From positions 1 through 12,869 of the forward strand of contig JAPSJG010000044.1 in NCBI GenBank assembly GCA_031178305.1: a stretch of 12,869 bases of DNA, written 5' to 3'. Source of the stretch: Sinorhizobium sp. (GTDB lineage: Bacteria > Pseudomonadota > Alphaproteobacteria > Rhizobiales > Rhizobiaceae). The stretch's first letter is position 1. Each line of letters opens with the position of its first letter. A program made the position numbers and the translations under genes. Shown in pieces: positions 1 to 4,941 of this stretch. The notes beneath the pieces were generated by a model that saw only the letters and a list, made by a program, of their open reading frames with translations, was not told where the DNA came from and ran no database searches.

Positions 1-1097
1 GCCTCGTCTTCAACGCCGAACTCGCCGCCGGCGAGGCCTACATGGACGGCACCATGCGCTTTGAGGAGGGCTCGACGCTAAGGGACTTCCTCACCCTCTT
101 TTCAATCAACCGCCTGTCGCTCGGCTCTTATCCGATCCAGAAGCTCCTGCGGGCGATCAAGATGCGCTTCCGCAAGCGCCAACAGGCGAACCCGAAAGGC
201 AAAGCCCAGCAGAACGTCGCCCATCACTACGATCTCGGCAATGACTTCTACCGGCTCTTCCTCGACGAGAACATGCTGTATTCCTGCGCCTATTTTCGTG
301 AGCCGCAGGAAACGCTGGAAGCGGCGCAGCGCAACAAGCTGAGGCTGCTCGCCGCCAAGCTGTGCCTTGAGCCGGGCATGAAAGTGCTCGACATCGGCTG
401 CGGCTGGGGCGATCTCGCCCTCTATCTGGCGGCGCTCGAAAATGTCGAGGTGGTCGGCGTCACCCTCTCCAAGGAGCAGCAGGCGCTCGCCTCCGAGCGG
501 GCGCGCGCGGCGGGCCTTGCCCACCGCGTACATTTCGAGCTCAAGGACTATCGCGATGTGGAGGGGCCGTTCGATCGTATCGTCTCCGTCGGCATGTTCG
601 AGCATGTCGGCGTTCACCACTACGATGAGTTCTTCAAGAAGCTCAACGCGCTGATGCCGGATGACGGGATCGCCGTCCTGCATTCGATCGGCCATATGAG
701 CCCGCCCGGAATGGCGAGCCCCTGGCTGCGCAAGTACATCTTCCCCGGCGCCTATTCGCCGGCGCTGTCCGAGGTCTTCGAGGTCGTCGAACGCAACAGC
801 CTCTGGGTGACGGATCTCGAATTCCTGCGCGTGCATTATGCAACCACGCTCGCTCATTGGGGCGCGCGCTTCGAAGCCAACCGCGACAAGGTGGTCGCGA
901 TGTACGACGAGCGCTTTGCCCGCATGTGGGAGTTTTACCTGATCAGCGCGGAAATGATGTTCCGCACCGGCAGCCAGCTCGTCTTCCACATGCAGCTGTC
1001 GCGTTCGCGCGATGCGGCGCCGATCGTGCGCGACTATATTACCGATCAACAGCGTGCCTATATCGAGAAGGAAAAGGCGCTCGATCTGCCGACCTGA
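1..1097 (+). CDS. cfa: Cyclopropane-fatty-acyl-phospholipid synthase, 5'-truncated by window edge
   Basis: This SAM-dependent enzyme adds a methylene group across the double bond of unsaturated acyl chains in membrane phospholipids. The open frame runs in from the left edge (first whole codon at base 3), and the residues before the first ATG at 42 (NAELAAGEAYMDG) already match the family, so that ATG is internal. About 364 residues are visible; roughly 50 N-terminal ones are probably missing. Counting from the ATG at 42, the SAM-binding motif VLDIGCGWG is at 115-123. Cys82 (SCAYF), Glu187 (MFEHVG), His214 and Ile216 (LHSIG) and Tyr266 (HYATTL) match, by alignment from memory, the active-site Cys139, Glu239, His266, Ile268 and Tyr317 of E. 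coli CFA. It therefore looks active. It ends with TGA and converges on the cysteine protease gene. Rhizobia often have more than one cfa paralogue, and I cannot tell which this is. Confidence 0.93.
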   Translation, partial: LVFNAELAAGEAYMDGTMRFEEGSTLRDFLTLFSINRLSLGSYPIQKLLRAIKMRFRKRQQANPKGKAQQNVAHHYDLGNDFYRLFLDENMLYSCAYFREPQETLEAAQRNKLRLLAAKLCLEPGMKVLDIGCGWGDLALYLAALENVEVVGVTLSKEQQALASERARAAGLAHRVHFELKDYRDVEGPFDRIVSVGMFEHVGVHHYDEFFKKLNALMPDDGIAVLHSIGHMSPPGMASPWLRKYIFPGAYSPALSEVFEVVERNSLWVTDLEFLRVHYATTLAHWGARFEANRDKVVAMYDERFARMWEFYLISAEMMFRTGSQLVFHMQLSRSRDAAPIVRDYITDQQRAYIEKEKALDLPT

Positions 1098-1112
1098 GTG
1101 AGCCGAACTGCT

Positions 1113-1218
1113 TAGCGCATCTTGTAGTCAGGTGGAATCACTGACGTCGCACAAATGCGACAGAAACAAAGGCATAGAGCGGCGGCGCGAACGTCTGTGA
1201 GCGCATCCCGCCCATGCA
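1113..1218. repeat. Dispersed intergenic repeat, copy A
   Basis: The stretch just after cfa shares with 9107-9200 a perfect 15-base core (AGTCAGGTGGAATCA at 1126-1140). An approximate match continues downstream: CTGAC, CAAA, ATGCGACAGAAACAAAGG versus ATGTGGCAAAAACAGAGG, then ATAG, TGTGAGCGCA and CCCGC. The core is a small palindrome (TCAG...CTGA). No open frame of interest covers it. It resembles the palindromic mosaic repeats common between rhizobial genes; the family name is not established here. Confidence 0.6.
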
Positions 1219-1260
1219 CCGCACATCGTCAGCGGTACACGCCATGAACGTGCTGGCATG

Positions 1261-1286
1261 AAAAAGGGCCGAAAACCGGCCCTTTC
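1261..1286 (-). terminator. Rho-independent terminator of the cysteine protease gene
   Basis: A perfect 9-bp stem, AAAGGGCCG (1263-1271) with CGGCCCTTT (1277-1285), has a 5-base loop. Read on the minus strand it is followed by a T run (plus-strand A1261-A1265). It lies 24 bases beyond the stop codon of the minus-strand gene. The plus-strand side is also T-rich but shorter, so it may work weakly for cfa too. Confidence 0.75.
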
Positions 1287-1309
1287 TCGAATTCCGCTTT
1301 GTCTGATTG

Positions 1310-1930
1310 CTACTGTCCGACGGAACCGACGAGCACTTCCGCGCTGTTGTCGATCGTGACCCAATGGCCGCTATGGTTCGTGGCCTGGCGCTTGAGGAAG
1401 CGATACGAGGTATGCGTCCAAAGCTTCACGCCAGGGTCGAGATTGTCGAGGATGAAGTCGCCTTGGGCGGTGCGCACGGTCAACACGGCATGGCCCTCGC
1501 CATCCGGCTTGCGCACGACGGTCATCAGGAGGTCGCCGGCCGAAAAGCCCTTCTGCATCAGGCGCCGACGCTTTTCGAGCGCGAAATCCTCGCAGTCGCC
1601 CCGTCCATTCGGGTAGGACCAGACCTCTTCCCTGCCGAAGAGTTGCTGATCGGTAACCGGCGTGACCTCACGGTTGACGGCGGCATTCACCTGGCGGATG
1701 ATCGCCCAACCGCGTGCTGTGACGCGCGGCGCCACGGTCGCTCGCGATCGGACGCCGCATTCGCCCTTGTGGTCCTGGCAGAACTGGTAATGCCCGATCG
1801 GCTGCGCCGTCGCCGAGCCGGTCTGCATCCACGGAGCGGCGCCCGTCTGAGCCGGAACTGCCACATTTGCTGAGATGAAAATCGCGCAGAATCCCGCGAC
1901 GCTTGCCTTAACCCCGGTCCAAAATGTCAT
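1310..1930 (-). CDS. Exported transglutaminase-like cysteine protease (BTLCP / peptidase C93 family)
   Basis: The product is a predicted periplasmic cysteine protease of the bacterial transglutaminase-like family (formerly DUF920), which also contains LapG. I chose the ATG at 1930 (206 aa) because GGGGA sits five bases before it and it opens directly into a signal peptide (basic start, hydrophobic core, AQTGA-type cleavage region near residues 25-32). An in-frame ATG at 1984 adds 18 residues that spoil the signal. The catalytic triad is visible: Cys113 in GRGDCEDFA, His147 in EGHAVLTV and Asp162 in ILDNLDPG. Two further cysteines (51 and 58, FCQDHKGEC) may form a disulfide. There is no LapD-like receptor or giant adhesin nearby, so a LapG-like role in adhesin cleavage cannot be inferred. 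The gene is transcribed alone towards cfa, with its own terminator and a CtrA-like box upstream. Confidence 0.88.
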   Translation of the reverse strand: MTFWTGVKASVAGFCAIFISANVAVPAQTGAAPWMQTGSATAQPIGHYQFCQDHKGECGVRSRATVAPRVTARGWAIIRQVNAAVNREVTPVTDQQLFGREEVWSYPNGRGDCEDFALEKRRRLMQKGFSAGDLLMTVVRKPDGEGHAVLTVRTAQGDFILDNLDPGVKLWTHTSYRFLKRQATNHSGHWVTIDNSAEVLVGSVGQ

Positions 1931-2035
1931 ACAAATCCCCTGCAACGCGGAGAGGCCTCTTCCCGCCGGGCCCCAGCCGCGCAAGCCTACGTTGATGACA
2001 GCTTTTGAAGGTTTCCCCTGGCGCTGCTCTAATCC

Positions 2036-2050
2036 TTAACAAAACGTTAA
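2036..2050 (-). promoter_or_regulatory. CtrA-type box TTAA-N7-TTAA upstream of the cysteine protease gene
   Basis: TTAA (2036-2039), seven bases, TTAA (2047-2050) is an exact match to the full CtrA recognition pattern known from Caulobacter and rhizobia. It lies about 106 bp upstream of the protease start at 1930. A second element, TTAACCAT on the minus strand (2099-2106), resembles the half-site form reported for Sinorhizobium. The match is seen; binding by CtrA is inferred. Confidence 0.5.
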
Positions 2051-2073
2051 TATGCGCAGGTCGCCCGAGTCAA
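2045..2073 (-). promoter_or_regulatory. Candidate sigma-70-type promoter of the cysteine protease gene
   Basis: On the minus strand TTGACT (2068-2073) is followed after 17 bases by TTAACG (2045-2050). The -10 is weak and overlaps the CtrA-like box, which would suit repression or replacement of the -10 contact. A start near 2038 would leave a leader of about 108 bases. Confidence 0.3.
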
Positions 2074-2088
2074 TCGACAGATTGGCGC

Positions 2089-2117
2089 ATTGACCTTTAT
2101 GGTTAAAAACCTATACC
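2089..2117 (+). promoter_or_regulatory. Candidate plus-strand promoter facing the 3' end of the hydrolase gene
   Basis: ATTGAC (2089-2094), 16 bases, CTATAC (2111-2116) is close to the rhizobial housekeeping pattern CTTGAC-N17-CTATAT. It points away from the protease gene and into the antisense strand of the hydrolase gene, with no plus-strand gene nearby. The TTAACCAT-like element (2099-2106) lies in its spacer. Confidence 0.3.
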
Positions 2118-2194
2118 AATGAACAATAGAAAGCCTTGCACCGCAGGGCTTGTGGCGCGGCCTGTGGAAAAACGAGATGGGACCCCGGAGGCGG

Positions 2195-3001
2195 TCAGGC
2201 CTTGGCAATGAGGCCGTCGATGGCCTGTCTCAATCTGGCAATGTCTTCCTCTCGCGACAACCGGTGGTCGCCATCGCGGATGAGCGTCATAACGACATCG
2301 TCCGAGGGCATGTGCTCCATCAGCTTCAGGGCATGCGCATACGGGACGTCGGAATCGCGCATGCCCTGGAGAATGTGGACCGGGCAGCCCGTTTCGATCG
2401 GGCCTTTCATCACCCGGTTCTGCCGGCCGTCCTCGATTAGGGCGCGGGTGAAGATGTTGGGTTCGGGACTGTATTCAGACGGCTCCTCGAAATAGCCGCG
2501 CTCGGATAGCGACGCCTTTTCGCTTTCGGTGAGGTTGGGTTCGATCAGTTCGGCGGTGAAGTCCGGGGCCGGCGCGATCAGCACGAGCCCGGCAGCGCGC
2601 TCGCCTTCGCCCCGGGCCCTTAATTCCTCGATGAGGCGAAGCGCGACCCAGGCTCCCATGGAGGAGCCGATGAGGATCATGCGTCCTCTGGCAGCGTGAT
2701 CGACGACCGCAAGGCTTTCCTCGAGCCAGCGCGAAATCGTGCCGTCCCTGAAGTCGCCGCCGGAGGAGCCATGGCCGGAGTAATCGAAGCGTATGCAGTC
2801 GGTTCCGATCGCCTGCGCATGGCGCTCGACCTCGATCGCCTTGGTGCCGGTCATGTCGGAGCGATAGCCGCCGAGCCACACGAGGGCAGGCAGCTTGGAG
2901 GCGGGCCCGGCGTGGAAGATGCGCAAGGCGATGCTGCGCGCGGACCCGCCCCTGCCCACTTCGATCCGGGTGATTTCGGTTTCGGTCGGCGTCGCGGACA
3001 T
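2195..3001 (-). CDS. Alpha/beta hydrolase (serine esterase/thioesterase-like)
   Basis: This is a 268-residue cytoplasmic alpha/beta-hydrolase with no signal peptide. The nucleophile elbow is GSSMG with Ser114. The acid is probably Asp218 (RDSDVP) and the base His246 (GDHRLS), in the expected order and spacing. WLGGYRSDM (42-50) forms the oxyanion-hole strand, and FDYSGHGSSGG (72-82) is the usual loop before the elbow. The layout recalls the bacterial relatives of mitochondrial ABHD10, which is a thioesterase; the true substrate is unknown. The start at 3001 is supported by AGGGGA eight bases upstream. The gene is divergent from infC and in tandem with the protease gene, but 264 bp separate the two, so co-transcription is doubtful. 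No strong terminator was found after its stop. Confidence 0.87.
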   Translation of the reverse strand: MSATPTETEITRIEVGRGGSARSIALRIFHAGPASKLPALVWLGGYRSDMTGTKAIEVERHAQAIGTDCIRFDYSGHGSSGGDFRDGTISRWLEESLAVVDHAARGRMILIGSSMGAWVALRLIEELRARGEGERAAGLVLIAPAPDFTAELIEPNLTESEKASLSERGYFEEPSEYSPEPNIFTRALIEDGRQNRVMKGPIETGCPVHILQGMRDSDVPYAHALKLMEHMPSDDVVMTLIRDGDHRLSREEDIARLRQAIDGLIAKA

Positions 3002-3098
3002 CCCATGTTCCCCTAATGGTATCCTTTCGGATGGATTTTCCTCTAAAACAGATTCGTCAATGCTTCGACAGATGGTGATTTTCCTTGCGGGCCATGCT

Positions 3099-3128
3099 AT
3101 TGACTCTCGAGCCGCAATTCACACATTG
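3099..3128 (+). promoter_or_regulatory. Candidate infC promoter
   Basis: TTGACT (3100-3105) is followed after 17 bases by a poor -10 (ACATTG, 3123-3128). It is the best -35-like word in the hydrolase/infC divergent gap and would give a leader of about 85 bases before the AUU start. The -10 is too weak for more than a tentative call. Confidence 0.3.
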
Positions 3129-3204
3129 CCGTCAGTGACTGTTTCAAGCGCATCGTTTGAAATCGCGCTGATCGTTTGATTGGACCATTGTACGTAAACA
3201 GCTC

Positions 3205-3222
3205 GAGGAGAGTACGACCATT
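3205..3222 (+). promoter_or_regulatory. Ribosome binding site and non-canonical AUU start codon of infC
   Basis: GAGGAG (3205-3210) is followed nine bases later by ATT (3220-3222). Between the in-frame stop at 3169-3171 and the ATG at 3358 there is no ATG, GTG or TTG in the infC frame, while the translated sequence from 3220 matches the IF3 N-terminus. AUU is therefore the start codon, as in E. coli infC, where it lets IF3 repress its own translation. Confidence 0.85.
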
Positions 3223-3756
3223 CGCAGACCGTTCAAAGCGGACGCCCCGGTTAAAGAGGGGCCGCGCGCAAACAAGGAAATCCGGGTCCCCCGGGTTCAG
3301 CTTATCGATGCCGAGGGCCAGAACACGGGCATCATACCGATCGACCAGGCACTCCGCATGGCGGACGAGGCCGGTCTCGATCTGGTGGAGATCGCACCGA
3401 ATTCCGATCCGCCGGTGTGCAAGATTCTCGATCTTGGCAAGCTGAAATACGCCAACCAGAAGAAGGCGGCCGAGGCGCGCAAGAAGCAGAAGATCGTCGA
3501 GATCAAGGAAATTAAAATGCGCCCGAACATCGACACCCACGATTACGAGGTGAAGATGAAGGCGATGAACCGCTTTTTCGAGGAAGGCGACAAGGTCAAG
3601 GTGACGCTGAAGTTCCGCGGCCGTGAAATGGCCCACCAGGAACTCGGCATGAAGCTTCTGATGCAGGTCAAGGACGATACGCAGGCTATCGCCAAGGTCG
3701 AAGCCGAGCCGAAGCTCGAAGGCCGCCAGATGATGATGGTGCTTGCGCCGAAGTAA
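3220..3756 (+). CDS. infC: Translation initiation factor IF-3
   Basis: IF3 binds the 30S subunit, prevents 50S joining and checks the start codon and initiator tRNA. From the AUU at 3220 the protein has 178 residues, normal for the family. The N-terminal domain opens RRPFKA, then NKEIRVPRVQLID, and contains LVEIAPNSDPPVCKILD; the basic helical linker is KKAAEARKKQK. The C-terminal domain carries the family signatures VTLKFRGREMAH and EGRQMMMVLAPK. Starting at the first ATG (3358) would remove 46 conserved residues. A good SD lies nine bases before the AUU. The use of AUU implies the classic negative autoregulation, because IF3 discriminates against non-AUG/GUG/UUG starts. The gene heads the translation block but is separated from rpmI by 388 bp containing a terminator. 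Confidence 0.97.
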   Translation: MRRPFKADAPVKEGPRANKEIRVPRVQLIDAEGQNTGIIPIDQALRMADEAGLDLVEIAPNSDPPVCKILDLGKLKYANQKKAAEARKKQKIVEIKEIKMRPNIDTHDYEVKMKAMNRFFEEGDKVKVTLKFRGREMAHQELGMKLLMQVKDDTQAIAKVEAEPKLEGRQMMMVLAPK

Positions 3757-3766
3757 TTTGCGTCAC

Positions 3767-3873
3767 TAGCGCGGGATGAGGAAAGGTGTGCGCGGTTTTC
3801 CGCCCGCATCCCGCGCTAATTTCCTAGAATTGATCACGTTTGATGATTTTAGGTCGATCCGACCTAAAATCAT
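3767..3873. repeat. RIME1-like intergenic element: two large palindromes
   Basis: The first palindrome is a perfect 12-bp inverted repeat, TAGCGCGGGATG (3767-3778) with CATCCCGCGCTA (3807-3818), and its loop contains a smaller stem (GGAAA 3780-3784 with TTTCC 3797-3801). The second is a perfect 14-bp inverted repeat, ATGATTTTAGGTCG (3843-3856) with CGACCTAAAATCAT (3860-3873), with a 3-base loop. Together they span 107 bp. From memory this matches the description of the rhizobial mosaic element RIME1 (about 108 bp, two palindromes); identity needs a database comparison. Confidence 0.65.
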
Positions 3874-3898
3874 GGCGATCTACGAGCGATGTTAGACG

Positions 3899-3923
3899 AA
3901 AAGCCGCCTCCGGGCGGCTTTTT
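3899..3923 (+). terminator. Rho-independent terminator after infC
   Basis: AAAAGCCGCC (3899-3908) pairs with GGCGGCTTTT (3913-3922) around a 4-base loop and ends in five T's (3919-3923). It lies 142 bp after the infC stop and 221 bp before rpmI, so it ends infC mRNA or acts as an attenuator for rpmI-rplT. Confidence 0.8.
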
Positions 3924-3987
3924 AATATGCGCCATTGCAGGGCTTCGCCACATGGCCCCGACGCATGGATTTGATCAGAGGCGCCCT

Positions 3988-4023
3988 CAATGCCCGGCTT
4001 CTTTGTTGCCGGGTTGCGTTTTT
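3988..4023 (+). promoter_or_regulatory. Second hairpin with T run in the rpmI leader; possible attenuator
   Basis: CCCGGC (3993-3998) pairs with GCCGGG (4008-4013); CAA (3988-3990) can extend the stem with TTG (4014-4016) across a two-base bulge. A run of five T's (4019-4023) follows two bases later. It is weaker than the terminator at 3899-3923. It could be an L20- or L35-responsive attenuator or simply a second terminator. Confidence 0.4.
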
Positions 4024-4042
4024 CAGAACGGCCGGTTATAAG
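4014..4042 (+). promoter_or_regulatory. Candidate promoter for rpmI-rplT
   Basis: TTGCGT (4014-4019), 17 bases, TATAAG (4037-4042). The -10 is good and the -35 matches only TTG. It sits after both upstream hairpins and would give a leader of about 95 bases before rpmI. Confidence 0.35.
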
Positions 4043-4144
4043 CCCCCGTCCGAACGGTCCGGCAGGGCATGCCGTGGCCGTTCTTAACGCTGGAAACCAA
4101 GCCTCGTCAGCGGTTTCGCATATCAAGAACAATGGAGTAGCAAA

Positions 4145-4348
4145 ATGCCCAAGATGAAGACGAAATCGTCTGCCAAGAAGCGGTTCAAAGTCACCGCCTC
4201 GGGCAAGGTGAAGGCGCAGGCCGCCGGCAAGCGCCATGGCATGATCAAGCGTACCAACAAGTTCATTCGCGACGCGCGCGGAACCATGGTTCTCGCCGAA
4301 GCCGATGGCAAGAAGGTCATCAAGAACTACCTGCCGAACGGTCTCTGA
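4145..4348 (+). CDS. rpmI: 50S ribosomal protein L35
   Basis: This is a complete 67-residue L35, a small, highly basic protein of the large subunit. The N-terminus MPKMKTKSSAKKRFK and the segments KRHGMIKR (29-36) and KNYLPNGL (end) are family hallmarks. GGAG lies seven bases before the ATG. It is followed after 36 bp by rplT, whose own SD is strong, so the two are almost certainly co-transcribed. In E. coli and Bacillus the rpmI-rplT genes are repressed by L20 acting on the leader RNA. The 388-bp upstream gap here contains hairpins that could serve that role, though none can be assigned by eye to a known L20 leader. Confidence 0.98.
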   Translation: MPKMKTKSSAKKRFKVTASGKVKAQAAGKRHGMIKRTNKFIRDARGTMVLAEADGKKVIKNYLPNGL

Positions 4349-4384
4349 GACGTCGCGCATATTGGATACTAAGGAGATCATGAC

Positions 4385-4789
4385 ATGGCACGTGTAAAAC
4401 GCGGCGTAACCGCCCACGCCAAGCACAAGAAGACGCTGAAGGCCGCCAAGGGTTTCTACGGCCGCCGCAAGAACACGATTCGCGCCGCCAAGGCAGCGGT
4501 CGACCGTTCCAAGCAGTACGCCTATCGCGACCGCAAGGTTAACAAGCGCAATTTCCGCGCCCTCTGGATCCAGCGCATCAACGCTGCCGTCCGCGAGCAC
4601 GGCCTCACCTATGGCCGCTTCATCGACGGTCTCAACAAGGCCGGCATCGAGATCGACCGCAAGGTCCTCTCCGACATGGCAATCCATGAGACGGCGGCAT
4701 TCACGGCACTGGTCGAAGCTGCCAAGAAGGCGCTCGCCTATCTCAAGGAAGCCGGCACGGCAAACGAGTTTGAAAGCGCTGTCCGTTAA
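4385..4789 (+). CDS. rplT: 50S ribosomal protein L20
   Basis: L20 binds 23S rRNA directly and is needed early in 50S assembly. The 134-residue product has the basic extended N-terminus (MARVKRGVTAHAKHKK), then FYGRRKNTIRAAK and AYRDRKVNKRNFRALWIQRINAA, followed by the globular domain with FIDGLNKAGIEIDRKVLSDMA. It is about 16 residues longer than E. coli L20; the extra residues are a C-terminal tail that I believe is normal in alphaproteobacteria. AAGGAG lies eight bases before the ATG. The stop codon (4787-4789) is immediately followed by the left arm of an alternative RNA stem overlapping the downstream terminator, so ribosomes finishing rplT could affect transcription into pheS. Confidence 0.98.
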   Translation: MARVKRGVTAHAKHKKTLKAAKGFYGRRKNTIRAAKAAVDRSKQYAYRDRKVNKRNFRALWIQRINAAVREHGLTYGRFIDGLNKAGIEIDRKVLSDMAIHETAAFTALVEAAKKALAYLKEAGTANEFESAVR

Positions 4790-4841
4790 GCCAGCGTTTT
4801 CCCAAGACCGTTTCTGAAATTGTTGGGAAACCCGCGCTGGC
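4790..4841 (+). promoter_or_regulatory. Alternative (antiterminator-like) stem between rplT and pheS
   Basis: GCCAGCG (4790-4796) pairs with CGCTGGC (4835-4841), and TTTCCCAA (4798-4805) with TTGGGAAA (4823-4830): 15 perfect pairs separated only by a small internal loop. The right-hand strand is the same sequence needed for the left arm of the terminator at 4828-4858, so the two folds exclude each other. The left arm starts one base after the rplT stop codon. Confidence 0.5.
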
Positions 4842-4860
4842 AGGGCTGGCGCGGGTTTTT
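4828..4860 (+). terminator. Rho-independent terminator/attenuator between rplT and pheS
   Basis: AAACCCGCGC (4828-4837) pairs with GCGCGGGTTT (4849-4858) around an 11-base loop, with a T run at 4856-4860. It follows the rplT stop by 38 bp and precedes pheS by 81 bp. It either ends the rpmI-rplT mRNA or attenuates pheST. Confidence 0.82.
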
Positions 4861-4941
4861 CTTATTCGGCTTCGCCCGCGATCATACCGCTGAATAATCG
4901 AACCGATATAGCAAATTATTCCCGCATCGAGGCAGGACAGA

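Noticed and set aside
102..1049. Minus-strand open frame (315 codons) opposite cfa
   Set aside because: Shadow of the cfa frame; the cfa catalytic residues are all on the plus strand.
1307..1873. Plus-strand open frame (188 codons) opposite the cysteine protease gene
   Set aside because: The minus-strand frame has a signal peptide, a catalytic triad, an SD and a terminator; this frame has none of these.
3358..3756. infC starting at the first ATG
   Set aside because: It would lose 46 conserved N-terminal residues and has no suitable SD, whereas the AUU at 3220 has both a good SD and the family N-terminus.
4820..4897. Short TTG-started frame across the rplT-pheS terminator, with several Phe codons, as a pheST leader peptide
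   Set aside because: The Phe codons (from 4856) lie in and after the terminator's T run, not before the stem, so ribosome stalling there could not control the terminator. The frame also has no SD.
4861..4941. A pheS promoter in the short gap after the rplT terminator
   Set aside because: GATATA (4905-4910) looks like a -10, but no acceptable -35 lies 16-18 bases upstream, so it was not called.
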